This document shows positions 53,576 to 61,708 of a stretch of 64,000 nucleotides of DNA, one piece after another. Each line of letters begins with the position of its first letter. Position 1 is the stretch's first letter. The notes below the pieces were generated by a model. That model was not told the origin of the DNA. It did not search any database and worked only from the letters and a program-made list of their open reading frames with translations. The position numbers were made by a program, and so were the translations under genes. Origin of the DNA: Burkholderiales bacterium. GTDB taxonomy: Bacteria > Pseudomonadota > Gammaproteobacteria > Burkholderiales > Burkholderiaceae_C. The stretch is from the NCBI GenBank assembly GCA_016223165.1, contig JACRPO010000017.1, positions 169,310-233,309 of the forward strand, read 5' to 3'.

Positions 53576-54250
53576 TCAGGGCCTCGGCGCCTTGGACGCC
53601 CTGCTCGCCTTGGGCGCCTTCGTCACCTTGGCCGCCACCGGCTTGAGGCCGCTTGAGCCGGCGAACCGGTGGCGCGCCATCGGCACGATGTGCAGGCCGC
53701 GCCTCGACGCCGCCATCTCCACCGGCACGAGCACGTTGCCGCGCGCGTCCTTGCCGGTGGCGCCGGCGATGCCGCTCACGAGGCCGAGCAGGCACTGCCA
53801 GGCGAAGGCCACGAGCGCGTCGCCCCAGGTGGCGATCACCAGCTCGGGCCCCTGCGGCCGGCGCAGCGCGGCGGCGTAGAGGCCCGTCGGCTCGGCGACC
53901 GTGCCGCAGGCGAAGAAGACGTTGACGACGGCGTCGCCGGTCCGGTCGCAGCGCACGGGGATCTGCACCGTGAACAGGCCCTCGCTGCTCGCGAAGCGGA
54001 TGCCCGAGAAGACGACGGCGAGCTCGCTCTCGCCTTCGACCCACACGACCTCGGTGCGCGTGCTCGGGCGGAAGAGGCCCGAAGCGCGGCGCGCCGCTAC
54101 CTGCAGCAGGGCTGCGGCCTGGCGGGCCGGCACCAGGATCTCCTTGCCGACGCTGCCTTCGTCCAGGCGCCCGGGCAAGGCCGCGAGCCGCTTCGCGCGC
54201 CGCTCCTCCGCGACGAAACGCGCGAACTCGGGGGCGATGCTTTCGGCCAT
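53576..54250 (-). CDS. 224-aa protein of unknown function upstream of the giant gene
   Basis: Soluble protein starting MAESIAPEFARFVAEERRAK at ATG 54250. It has a helical N-terminus, a beta-rich core (VVWVEGESELAVVFSGIRF, IPVRCDRTGDAVVNVFF), a segment WGDALVAFAWQCLLGLVSGI and a Lys/Ala/Pro-rich tail (KVTKAPKASRASKAPRP). It ends 19 bases before the giant gene's ATG, so it is probably co-transcribed. No function recognised. Confidence 0.75.
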   Translation of the reverse strand: MAESIAPEFARFVAEERRAKRLAALPGRLDEGSVGKEILVPARQAAALLQVAARRASGLFRPSTRTEVVWVEGESELAVVFSGIRFASSEGLFTVQIPVRCDRTGDAVVNVFFACGTVAEPTGLYAAALRRPQGPELVIATWGDALVAFAWQCLLGLVSGIAGATGKDARGNVLVPVEMAASRRGLHIVPMARHRFAGSSGLKPVAAKVTKAPKASRASKAPRP

Positions 54251-54350
54251 GCCGGGAGCGCTTGCGGGCGCCGATGCGACGTTGCGCGCGCTGCCTGTGC
54301 TGCTTTGCGCTGCGTACGTTGCGTGCGCTGCGTGCGTCGCTCGGCGCCGC

Positions 54351-54569
54351 TCAGGGCCGCTGCGGATCTGGCGCGGAGCGCACCAAGCGGCGGCGCAGCC
54401 CCTGGATCGCTGCATCGACGACGAACCAGGTGGCGAGGAGGGCCGCCGTCTCGAGCGTGAAGCTGTGGAACCTGAAGAAGAGTTCGGCGAGGAGCCAGGC
54501 CGCCGCGAGCGCGGGCAGCTGCTCGATGAGGACCCGGCGCAGGGGCAGCAGACGCAAGAGCGTGAACAT
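54351..54569 (-). CDS. 72-aa small membrane protein
   Basis: MFTLLRLLPLRRVLIEQLPA opens a short protein with two hydrophobic stretches (about residues 18-34 and 40-56) and a basic end. A strong aggagg ribosome site lies 10 bases before the ATG, arguing that it is real. Position at the head of the giant locus suggests a link, but function is unknown. The 100 bases between it and the 224-aa gene contain a low-complexity run of tgcgctgcgt-like repeats. Confidence 0.6.
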   Translation of the reverse strand: MFTLLRLLPLRRVLIEQLPALAAAWLLAELFFRFHSFTLETAALLATWFVVDAAIQGLRRRLVRSAPDPQRP

Positions 54570-54585
54570 CGGATCCTCCTCCTGC

Positions 54586-54828
54586 TCACTCGTTCGCGGG
54601 CGACTCTAGGTCGCGGGCCAGCTTGGACCTATCCCTAGCCGTTGGGGAGAGGGGCTTGCCCGGATGCGGCGCGCCAAACGGCGCCAGCTCGCTCGCGGCC
54701 GTGGGACGGTTTTCGTCGAGCCCGAGCACGAGCGTGAGCAGGCGTTCGAGCGAGACGGTCGGCAAGGCCGCCGCTGCGGAAGAGGCAGGGGCAGCAGGAG
54801 GAGCGAGTGGGGCGGGAGGAATGGGCAT
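54586..54828 (-). CDS. Putative 80-aa protein
   Basis: Short Pro/Ala-rich ORF with SLERLLTLVLGLDENRP in the middle and a charged end. It fits neatly between the GFA gene (31-base gap) and the 72-aa gene (16-base gap) on the same strand, but has no clear ribosome site and no recognisable family. Confidence 0.4.
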   Translation of the reverse strand: MPIPPAPLAPPAAPASSAAAALPTVSLERLLTLVLGLDENRPTAASELAPFGAPHPGKPLSPTARDRSKLARDLESPANE

Positions 54829-54859
54829 GGCGGCTCGTCGGCGACGGACCCGCGGGCTC

Positions 54860-55381
54860 TCAGCCGGACCGCCGCAGCCCCGCCTGGTAGGCCTCGATGA
54901 GCGGCAGCAGCGCCTCGCGGCGCGCCAGGCTTTCGGCCGGCCACAGCTTCTCGCGCTCGTAGAAGACCTCGAAGGCGGGCACGCCCGGCGGGATCACCAC
55001 CCAGGGCTGCTTGGACGCGGTGAAGATGTGCACGTCGGGCGGCAGTGCATCGGGCTCGTCGAGCGTGCCGACGCGCACGAACTTCGTCACCGGCCCCGAG
55101 CCCGCATAGTGGCTCCACACGGCGATGCGGCACTTCGGGCAGCGGGCGATCTTCTGGCCGAGGCCGCTCTCGGAGGGCGTGGTCACGAGCTCGGGCTCGA
55201 TGCCGCGGTTGAGCACGCGGTCGGCCTCGATCATCGCGTTGAGCGCGAACGAGGCGCCGGTCTCGCGCTGGCACCAGCGGCAGTGGCAGCAGTGCACGAA
55301 GAGCGGCGACGTCGTCATGCGGTAGCGGACAGCGCGGCAGTCGCAGCCGCCTTCGATGGGGAAGCGCGCGTCGGTGGGCAT
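54860..55381 (-). CDS. GFA-family zinc protein
   Basis: 173-aa member of the glutathione-dependent formaldehyde-activating enzyme fold. Zinc-binding cysteines are in GGCDCRAVRY, HCCHCRWCQRETG and ARCPKCRIAVW, with the typical strand spacing. Most such proteins are not formaldehyde enzymes, so only the fold is claimed. It begins 10 bases after the thioesterase stop on the same strand. Confidence 0.92.
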   Translation of the reverse strand: MPTDARFPIEGGCDCRAVRYRMTTSPLFVHCCHCRWCQRETGASFALNAMIEADRVLNRGIEPELVTTPSESGLGQKIARCPKCRIAVWSHYAGSGPVTKFVRVGTLDEPDALPPDVHIFTASKQPWVVIPPGVPAFEVFYEREKLWPAESLARREALLPLIEAYQAGLRRSG

Positions 55382-55391
55382 GGCGGGGTCC

Positions 55392-55805
55392 TCAGGGTGC
55401 CGGCGAGTCGAGGATGAGCTGCGTCTGTGTCACGACCGCGCAGAGCTTACCGTCCTGGTTGCGGATGCTCGTCTGCCACACCATCGTCGTGCGCCCACGG
55501 TGCAGGGCGACGCACTCGCCGGTGACCTTGGTGTTCACCTTCGCGCCGGCCATGAACTTGGTGCTCGAGTCGGTGGTCGTGGTGCGCTTGCCGGCACTGA
55601 GGTTGAGCACCGTGCCGACGGCGCCCAGCGTATCGGCAAACGCCATGGTGGCGCCGCCGTGCAGGATGTGGCCGCTGGTGCAGAGGTCGGCCCGCACCTC
55701 CATCTCGGCGACGACACGGTCGTCGGCCACGCTCGTGACCCGTACGCCCATGAGGCCGGGAAAGATGGCATCGAGGATCTTCTGGATCGAGGCGAGATCG
55801 GGCAT
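55392..55805 (-). CDS. PaaI-type hotdog thioesterase
   Basis: 137-aa single-hotdog acyl-CoA thioesterase. Signature LCTSGHILHGGATMAFADTL (about residues 46-65) holds the HGG active-site motif, followed by TDSSTKFMAGAK. The ATG at 55805 (MPDLASIQKIL) matches family length; the open frame continues upstream without homology. It is followed by the GFA gene and lies divergent from the Bug-type binding-protein gene. Confidence 0.93.
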   Translation of the reverse strand: MPDLASIQKILDAIFPGLMGVRVTSVADDRVVAEMEVRADLCTSGHILHGGATMAFADTLGAVGTVLNLSAGKRTTTTDSSTKFMAGAKVNTKVTGECVALHRGRTTMVWQTSIRNQDGKLCAVVTQTQLILDSPAP

Positions 55806-56147
55806 GGCAATCGAAGCGGGGCGACGCTCGGCAACCGGGCAGCGCGCAAGTTTAAGGAACGCGTGCTTTCGACCAAACCGAGCAATCGAGGGTTCGCCCC
55901 AGGAATCGAGAAGCGCACCATCCTCAGCAACGAAACCGTTGACGATCGTCGGCACGCGCGGCCATCTGCCGGTAGAGAGCGTGGCTACGTCGAGGCCGCG
56001 CGATTGACCGCCTCCGCGGCCCGCATTGACTGGTTCTGTGCTCGACTGCAACGCGAGTTGACCTCCGCGGCGCCCTCCTTGCCTAATGCCAGGGATGGCT
56101 GCCTAGCGTGCCTAGCGCCCCCGACAAGACAACGTGGAGACTTGAAG
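55806..56147. other. 342-base divergent intergenic region
   Basis: No gene seen. Contains three ttgac hexamer-like sites (56004, 56026, 56058) and a tandem 9-mer tgcctagcg (56100-56117) with a related copy at 56080. It must carry promoters for the thioesterase gene and the Bug-type gene, but I cannot place a convincing -10 element. Confidence 0.5.
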
Positions 56148-57143
56148 ATGATCGTGAAAGACGCCGTATCCCGGCGACGCATGGTGACCGGCACCGCCGG
56201 GCTGGCCGCATCGCTGGCTTGCCCTGCGTTGCGCGCGCAGGTGCCGCCGTTGGCCCGCATCGTGATCGGGTCCGGTCCGGGTTCGGCGATCGACGTGCTG
56301 GCGCGCCGCGTCGCCGAGAAGCTGCAGGCCGGGTATGCCGCCGCCGTCGTGGTCGAGAACAAGACCGGCGCCAGCGGACAGCTGGCGGTCGGCGCCGTCA
56401 AGGCCGCGCCGGCCGACGGCTTGACACTGTTGCTGGTGCCGACGCCCTACATGGCGATCTTTCCACACACGTACAAGAAGCTGCCCTACAAGCCCGACGA
56501 GGACTTCATCGCCGTGTCGCGCGCCGCGACACTGAACCTGGGGTTGGCCGTCGGCCCCGCGGTGCCGCCGGAAGTGAAGGGGCTGCGTGACTTCGCCGCC
56601 TGGTGCCGCGAGAACCCGGCAAAGGCCAGCTTCGGCTCCCCGGCCGCGGGTTCGACACCGCACTTCGCCGGCGTGATGCTGGCGCGCGCCGCCAACTTCA
56701 GGCTTGAGCACGTGCCGTACCGCGGGCCGACGCCGGCGGTGCAGGACATGGTCGGCGGGCAGATCGCGGCGGCCTGCACCGCGATCGGTGACGTGCATTC
56801 GTTCGCCGCGGCCGGCAAGTGCCGGCTGCTCGGCACCAGCGGCGCCAGGCGCAGCCGCTTTGCGCCGGACATCGCGACGTTCGCTGAACAAGGCATCGGC
56901 GACGTCGTCATCGAAGACTGGTTCGGATTCTTCCTGGCCGCTGGCACGCCGGCCGCCCAAATCGGCCGCGCATCGACCGCCCTGCGCGCCGCCCTTGGCA
57001 GGCCGGACATCCAGCAGGCGATGGAGCAGAGCTGCCTCGAGGTTCAGGGCAGCACGCCCGAAGCCTTCAGCGCCCAGGTCAAGGCCGACACGGCACGCTG
57101 GGCACCGGTCGTGAAGGCCATCGGGTTCACAGCCGACAGTTGA
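56148..57143 (+). CDS. Bug/TctC-type substrate-binding protein
   Basis: 331-aa periplasmic binding protein of the tripartite tricarboxylate transporter family. An exported N-terminus with an Arg run (SRRRMVTGTAGLAASLACPA, cut near residue 27) may be a Tat signal. Family blocks: IVIGSGPGSAIDVLARRVAEKL, VVENKTGASGQLAVGAV, HVPYRGPTPAVQDMVGGQI and the WFGFFLAAGTPA region. No TctA/TctB genes are nearby, as is common for the expanded Bug families of Burkholderiales. The ligand is probably an aromatic or organic acid fed to the adjacent dioxygenase pathway. Confidence 0.92.
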   Translation: MIVKDAVSRRRMVTGTAGLAASLACPALRAQVPPLARIVIGSGPGSAIDVLARRVAEKLQAGYAAAVVVENKTGASGQLAVGAVKAAPADGLTLLLVPTPYMAIFPHTYKKLPYKPDEDFIAVSRAATLNLGLAVGPAVPPEVKGLRDFAAWCRENPAKASFGSPAAGSTPHFAGVMLARAANFRLEHVPYRGPTPAVQDMVGGQIAAACTAIGDVHSFAAAGKCRLLGTSGARRSRFAPDIATFAEQGIGDVVIEDWFGFFLAAGTPAAQIGRASTALRAALGRPDIQQAMEQSCLEVQGSTPEAFSAQVKADTARWAPVVKAIGFTADS

Positions 57144-57204
57144 CTGCGCCAGTCAACTCGCGAGCGGCACCGCGCCGCGGTGCCCCGGGCGCAGCAGACT
57201 CAGA

Positions 57205-58329
57205 TCAGATCGGCTGCGCCAGCACGCGCAGCGACTGCTCGACGAGCTGCGTCTGCTCCTCGATCGGCGCCCGGCGCTGCTCGCGGCGGCCGATCTCCAG
57301 CGAGTTCTCGACGACCAGGCGGCAGCGCTCGTAGCGGCGCGCCATGAAACCTTCGAGCGCCCGCTCGACCGACTCGGCGCGCTGCAGCTCCTCGCCGAGC
57401 ACAAGCGCGTCTTCGACGGCCATGCCCGCGCCGGACGCCAGCTGCGGCGTCGTCGGATGCGCGGCGTCGCCGATCAGCAGGCTGCGGCCCAGGTGCCAGG
57501 GTCCCGGCAGCAGGAAGCCTTCCAGCGGCCGCAGCACGATCCCGGTTCCCGGCACCCGCCGGTCCAGGATGCCGTGCAGCGGGCCGCCATGACAACCCCG
57601 CAGCAGACCGGCCAGCTCGCTCTCGAGCTCGGCATCGCCGAGCACCGACCGGCGCGGTCCGGTCTCGAGCAGGAACATGTACATCTGGTCGGCCGACACC
57701 GGCGTCAGGCCCACCTTCACGGGCCCGCCGAGGAAGTAGTGGCGCCTCTCGATTTCGGCCGGCCGCCTGGCGGCGATGCGCCAGACGCTCTGCCCCGTGT
57801 ACTGCGGTTCGGGTGCAGACGGGAACAGCAGCTTGCGGACGCGCGAGAACAGGCCGTCGGCACCGACGACGAGGTCGTAGCGCGCTTCCTTCCCGTCGGA
57901 GAACACCACGTCCACGCCTTCGGCGCCTGAGTCCAGCCGGTCGACCGTCATGCCCAGGCGTACGTCGACGTCCGCGCGCAGCGTGCGCTGCGAGAGGATG
58001 CGGTGCAGCAGCGGGCGCATGATGCCGCCGCAGCCCGCGATGCCTTCCTCGGCGGCCGGCGTCGGCACGATGCCGAGCCGCTGTCCGCTGCGGTCGCAGA
58101 TCTGGATGCCGTCGCCGACATAGGCGTGCGCCACCACCTCGTCGAGGATGCCGAGGGCCTTGAAGGCTCTCAATGTGGCGCCGGCAATGGTGATGCCGGC
58201 GCCGTAGACGCGCCACTGCGGGTCCAGATCGACCAGATCGACTTGCACGCCGCAGCGCCGCAGCGTGATCGCGGCCGACATGCCGCCGATGCCGCCGCCG
58301 ACGACGAGTGCCTTTTGAATGGATGCCAT
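57205..58329 (-). CDS. FAD-dependent aromatic monooxygenase
   Basis: 374-aa group A flavin monooxygenase (salicylate/3-hydroxybenzoate hydroxylase type). The FAD-binding GGGIGGMSAA lies at residues 10-19, the DG motif at VVGADGLFSRVRKL and the second FAD site at LLIGDAAHPTTPQLASGAG, then AVEDALVLGEEL. Length fits the family. It is divergent from the hydrolase-LigAB operon, separated by 323 bases with a palindrome, and probably supplies the dihydroxylated ring for cleavage. Confidence 0.92.
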   Translation of the reverse strand: MASIQKALVVGGGIGGMSAAITLRRCGVQVDLVDLDPQWRVYGAGITIAGATLRAFKALGILDEVVAHAYVGDGIQICDRSGQRLGIVPTPAAEEGIAGCGGIMRPLLHRILSQRTLRADVDVRLGMTVDRLDSGAEGVDVVFSDGKEARYDLVVGADGLFSRVRKLLFPSAPEPQYTGQSVWRIAARRPAEIERRHYFLGGPVKVGLTPVSADQMYMFLLETGPRRSVLGDAELESELAGLLRGCHGGPLHGILDRRVPGTGIVLRPLEGFLLPGPWHLGRSLLIGDAAHPTTPQLASGAGMAVEDALVLGEELQRAESVERALEGFMARRYERCRLVVENSLEIGRREQRRAPIEEQTQLVEQSLRVLAQPI

Positions 58330-58652
58330 GAGTTCTGTCGAGCGTCGTTGAATCAGTCGGCGCCGCAGGGCGCTCGGGCTTGTGCCGCAGTGGCCACGCC
58401 GCGCCCGCTGCAGCGTGCAATGGCCGCCGCGTTGGCCACGAGATCGGCGTTGTGGCGGGCGAGCGAGCCGTCCGCGCGGTGAAGGAGTCTCATCGCGGCA
58501 GAGGCGACGGCGCAGCCAGCGTGCCCGACGGTACCCACCCCGTCAATCGCGCCGCGGGTCGATGGCGGGCCCAGTCAAAACAGGCTGCGCACGGGTGCCA
58601 GGACGGGCGGCGGGTCGGGCCTAGCATCGATGCACATCGATTCAATCCGACC
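58330..58652. promoter_or_regulatory. 323-base divergent region with near-perfect palindrome
   Basis: Separates the FAD monooxygenase gene and the hydrolase-ligAB operon. The main feature is atcgatg-ca-catcgat at 58626-58641, exact 7-base arms around two bases, ending 11 bases before the proposed hydrolase ATG. Nothing else recognisable; the rest is GC-rich without a gene-like frame in homologues I know. Confidence 0.5.
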
Positions 58653-59801
58653 ATGACGCTCCACTCCACCGTTAGTGGGCGCCCCAAGACGCTCGTCGAA
58701 TCCAAGCTCTGGATGCGCGAACGTCTGGCATCGCGCACCCATCCGATGAATGCACTCCCGCCCGATGAAGGCGTGGCGTGGATCGAAGGCCTGCCGGCGC
58801 TCGACGGCGAGGCCTGGGGCCGCTACTGGGGCGCGCTCGGCGACGGCGTCGCGGCGCAGGCGAAGGCCGCGGAACGCAGCGCAGACATCGCGCAGGCGCT
58901 CGCGCTCTACCAGAAGGCCAGCGGGCTGTACTTCATGGGTCGCTTCCCCTGCCCCAACCATCCGGCCAAGCAGCGTTGCGCCGAGGCCGAGCGCAGCAGC
59001 TACCTGGCCGGCGCACGCCACTGGCCGCAGCCGGTGCACCGGCAGGCCGTGCCCTTCGCGGGCCGCGAGGGCGAAGGCCGCGAGGTCGTGCTGCTCGTGC
59101 GCCGGCCGACCGGTGCGGCGCGAGCGCCCGTCGTGCTGATGTGGGGCGGCGTCGACGCCTGCAAGGAGCAGATGACCGCGGCCAGCGATGCGCTGCTCGC
59201 GCTCGGCGTGGCCACCGTCGCAATGGACAACGCCGGCACCGGTGAATCGCCCGTGCGCGGCGTGCCGGACGCCGAGCGCGTGTTCATCACGGCGATGGAC
59301 TGGATCGCTGCGCAGCCCGACTTCGACGGCGCACGCATCGGCCTGCTCGGCCGTTCGTTCGGCGGCTACTGGGCGACCAAGCTCGCACACCTGGTGCCCG
59401 AGCGCATTGCCGGCGCGGTCAACTGGGGCGGCGGCGCGCACCACATGTTCCAACGCGATTGGATCGAGGCCTCGCGGCACCCCGACAGCTACCTGATGGA
59501 CCTCGTCGAGACGCGCCAGCGCATGCTCGGCGCGCGCGACGACGCCGAGTACGTCGCGTTCTTCGAGCGCCTGTCGCTGCTCGACCAGGGGCTGCTCGAC
59601 CGGCCCTGCGCGCCGCTGCTGCTGGTCAACGGCAAGCACGACAAGCAGTGCCCCGTTGCCGACATCGAGCTGCTGATCGAGCGCGGTTCGCCGAAGACGG
59701 TGCGCATGTTCCCCGGCGGCCACATGGGCCTGACGCCGCAGACGCTGCCGACCATCGCGCAGTGGCTGGCGCGCCAGGTGCGTGGCGAAGGAGTCCGGTG
59801 A
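58653..59801 (+). CDS. Alpha/beta hydrolase (FrsA / prolyl-oligopeptidase-like)
   Basis: 382-aa hydrolase with an N-terminal helical cap (residues 1-125) and a catalytic domain. Predicted triad: Ser235 (LLGRSFGGYW), Asp330 (NGKHDKQCPV) and His357 (FPGGHMGL); VLMWGGVDACKEQ is the oxyanion region. The closest style is the 2,6-dihydroxypseudooxynicotine hydrolase/FrsA group, some of which break C-C bonds. Start choice: ATG 58653 (alternatives 58713, 58746), none with a clear ribosome site. Its TGA shares one base with the LigA ATG. Confidence 0.87.
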   Translation: MTLHSTVSGRPKTLVESKLWMRERLASRTHPMNALPPDEGVAWIEGLPALDGEAWGRYWGALGDGVAAQAKAAERSADIAQALALYQKASGLYFMGRFPCPNHPAKQRCAEAERSSYLAGARHWPQPVHRQAVPFAGREGEGREVVLLVRRPTGAARAPVVLMWGGVDACKEQMTAASDALLALGVATVAMDNAGTGESPVRGVPDAERVFITAMDWIAAQPDFDGARIGLLGRSFGGYWATKLAHLVPERIAGAVNWGGGAHHMFQRDWIEASRHPDSYLMDLVETRQRMLGARDDAEYVAFFERLSLLDQGLLDRPCAPLLLVNGKHDKQCPVADIELLIERGSPKTVRMFPGGHMGLTPQTLPTIAQWLARQVRGEGVR

Positions 59802-60103
59802 TGCAGCGCAACTGGCGCGCTGCGATGCCGAGCGCGAACGCCTACCGGATGGACAAGGTGCTGTACGAGGTACACCATCTCGCGAGCCACCTCGAACGCT
59901 ACCGCGCCGACCCCGACGACTACATGAAGGACACGCCGCTGCCGCCGGCGCTGAAGGCCGCGATCCGCGACAACGACATCGGCGCGATGTACCTCGCCGG
60001 CGTCAACCCGTACCTGCTGCGCGCGCATTGCCTGGGCCTGCGCATCCCGGAGCCGGTATTCCTGCAATCGCTGCGCGCCGTCGCGGAGAACGATCATGGC
60101 TGA
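59801..60103 (+). CDS. Class III extradiol dioxygenase alpha subunit (LigA-like)
   Basis: 100-aa helical small subunit of a protocatechuate 4,5-dioxygenase-type enzyme. Family segments: AYRMDKVLYEVHHLASHLER, DIGAMYLAGVNPYLLRAHC. LigA forms the lid over the LigB active site. The ATG sits at TGATG with the hydrolase and the gene overlaps LigB by 8 bases, so all three are coupled. Confidence 0.9.
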   Translation: MQRNWRAAMPSANAYRMDKVLYEVHHLASHLERYRADPDDYMKDTPLPPALKAAIRDNDIGAMYLAGVNPYLLRAHCLGLRIPEPVFLQSLRAVAENDHG

Positions 60104-60929
60104 GCTCGTCGGCGTGTTCGCCGCCAGTCATACGCCGGTGATGCTGAACTTCCCGGACGCCATTCCCGATGCCGAGCGCGAAGCGATCTTCGGCGCCTTC
60201 AAGCGCCTGGGCGACGCGCTGCGACGCAGCGCGCCGCAGACCCTGATCGTGGTGTCCGACGACCACCTGCACAACTTCTTCCTGAACAACTTCCCGGCCT
60301 TCTGCATCGGCGCGGCCGAGAGCTACCCGACGCCGGTCGAGCACTGGCTCAAGGCCGACAAGACCACGCTGCAGGGCGACGCCGACTTCGCCGCGCACCT
60401 CCTGGCGACGGCGCTGCACGGCGGCTTCGATCCGTCGTTCTCGATGGAGCTGACGCTGGACCACGGCGTGCTGACGCCACTGCACCTGGCAGGCCTGGTC
60501 GGCAGCGTGCGCATCGTGCCGCTGCTCGTGAACTGCGTGCAGCCGCCGCTGCCGACAATGCAGCGCGCGCTGCAGTGGGGGCGGCTCGTGCGCCAGGCCG
60601 TGGCCTCGTTCGAAGGCTGCGAGCGCGTCGCCGTGCTGGCCACCGGCGGCATCAGCCACGACATCGCGACGCCGCGCATGGGCCAGGTCAACGAAGTTTT
60701 CGACCGTGAGTTCCTGCGCCTGCTCGAGGCCGGCGAAGACGAGGCGCTCGTGGACTATGCCGCCGAGCATGTCGACGAGGCCGGCAACGGCGCCGAGGAG
60801 ATCCGCACCTGGCTGGTCGCGCACGGCGCGGCCGACGGTGCGCGTTTCGAGCCGGTCTACTACCGCGCGGTGTCGAACTGGTACACCGGGATCGGCCTCG
60901 GCCGCTGGCACGTCGGCGCTGCACCGTGA
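60096..60929 (+). CDS. Class III extradiol dioxygenase beta subunit (LigB-like)
   Basis: 277-aa catalytic subunit. Iron ligands expected from LigB: His12 (FAASHTPVM), His57 or His59 (VSDDHLHNFF) and a Glu in NGAEEIRTWL (234/235); the catalytic base is His188 (TGGISHD). It cleaves a catechol-type ring (meta). The end of the gene overlaps the next hydrolase start (GTGA). The substrate may be protocatechuate, gallate or a methyl-substituted relative; the sequence alone does not decide. Confidence 0.93.
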   Translation: MAELVGVFAASHTPVMLNFPDAIPDAEREAIFGAFKRLGDALRRSAPQTLIVVSDDHLHNFFLNNFPAFCIGAAESYPTPVEHWLKADKTTLQGDADFAAHLLATALHGGFDPSFSMELTLDHGVLTPLHLAGLVGSVRIVPLLVNCVQPPLPTMQRALQWGRLVRQAVASFEGCERVAVLATGGISHDIATPRMGQVNEVFDREFLRLLEAGEDEALVDYAAEHVDEAGNGAEEIRTWLVAHGAADGARFEPVYYRAVSNWYTGIGLGRWHVGAAP

Positions 60930-61705
60930 TCGCCGGCGGTCTCTTCTGCCATGTCGCCGGGCCGGCCGACGCGCCCGCGGTCGTGCTGCTGCACGCGCTG
61001 GCCACGCACGGCGAGCTGTGGCGGCCGCAGTGGCCGGCCTGGTCGATGGCGTTCAGGCTCATCGCGATCGACCTGCCGGGGCACGGCATGAGCCCGGCGC
61101 CGACTGCGCCGATGACACTCGCGGACTACGCCGATCAAGTCGCCGCGGCGCTCGACGCACTGGGCATTCAACGAGCCGCCGTCGTCGGCCTGTCGCTCGG
61201 CGGCATGGTCGCGCAGGCATTCGCGCTACGCCAGCCTGGGCGGGTGCGCTCGCTCGTGCTCGCGCACACGACGGCCCGCACACTGCCTGCCGTGCGCGTG
61301 ATCTGGGACGAACGCCTGGCGCAGTTCGAGCGTGAGGGGCTCGAAAAGCAAGTCGAGCCCACGCTCGGCCGCTGGTTCGCGCCCGCGTTCGCCGGCGCCA
61401 GCCCGCTGACGATGGCATGGGTCGCACGCCAGATCCGCGCCACGTCGTCGGCCGGCTACACGAGCGCCATCAGCGCGATCCGGGCGCTCGACCACTTCGA
61501 CCGTCTCGGCGAGATCTCGATGCCCGCGCTCGTCGTCGCCGGCGATGCCGACGCGGCGATTCCGTTGCAGGCGGCATCGGCGCTGACCGAACGCCTGCCG
61601 CGCGCCGAGCGGTTCGTGCTGAAGGACGCCGGACACCTCGGCAACGTGCAGCAGCCCGTCGCCTTCACCGAAGCCGTCGGCAATTTCTTGATGCGCACCC
61701 ATTGA
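60926..61705 (+). CDS. Alpha/beta hydrolase (enol-lactonase/meta-cleavage hydrolase type)
   Basis: 259-aa compact hydrolase. Triad: Ser90 (VVGLSLGGMVAQ), Asp207 or Asp209 (VVAGDADAAIPL), His237 (KDAGHLGN), with the oxyanion strand VVLLHALATHGELW. It resembles PcaD-like 3-oxoadipate enol-lactonases and meta-cleavage hydrolases. GTG start overlaps ligB's TGA. It ends 3 bases from the convergent LysR gene. Confidence 0.9.
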   Translation: MIAGGLFCHVAGPADAPAVVLLHALATHGELWRPQWPAWSMAFRLIAIDLPGHGMSPAPTAPMTLADYADQVAAALDALGIQRAAVVGLSLGGMVAQAFALRQPGRVRSLVLAHTTARTLPAVRVIWDERLAQFEREGLEKQVEPTLGRWFAPAFAGASPLTMAWVARQIRATSSAGYTSAISAIRALDHFDRLGEISMPALVVAGDADAAIPLQAASALTERLPRAERFVLKDAGHLGNVQQPVAFTEAVGNFLMRTH

Positions 61706-61708
61706 TCG

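Noticed and set aside
45583..53646. Very long open frame on the plus strand (over 2600 codons) opposite the giant gene
   Set aside because: It is Arg/His/Asp/Gln-rich with no domain-like segments, and it mirrors the codon positions of the minus-strand gene. In DNA this rich in GC, stop-free antisense frames are expected. The same holds for the plus-strand frame at 36052-40140.
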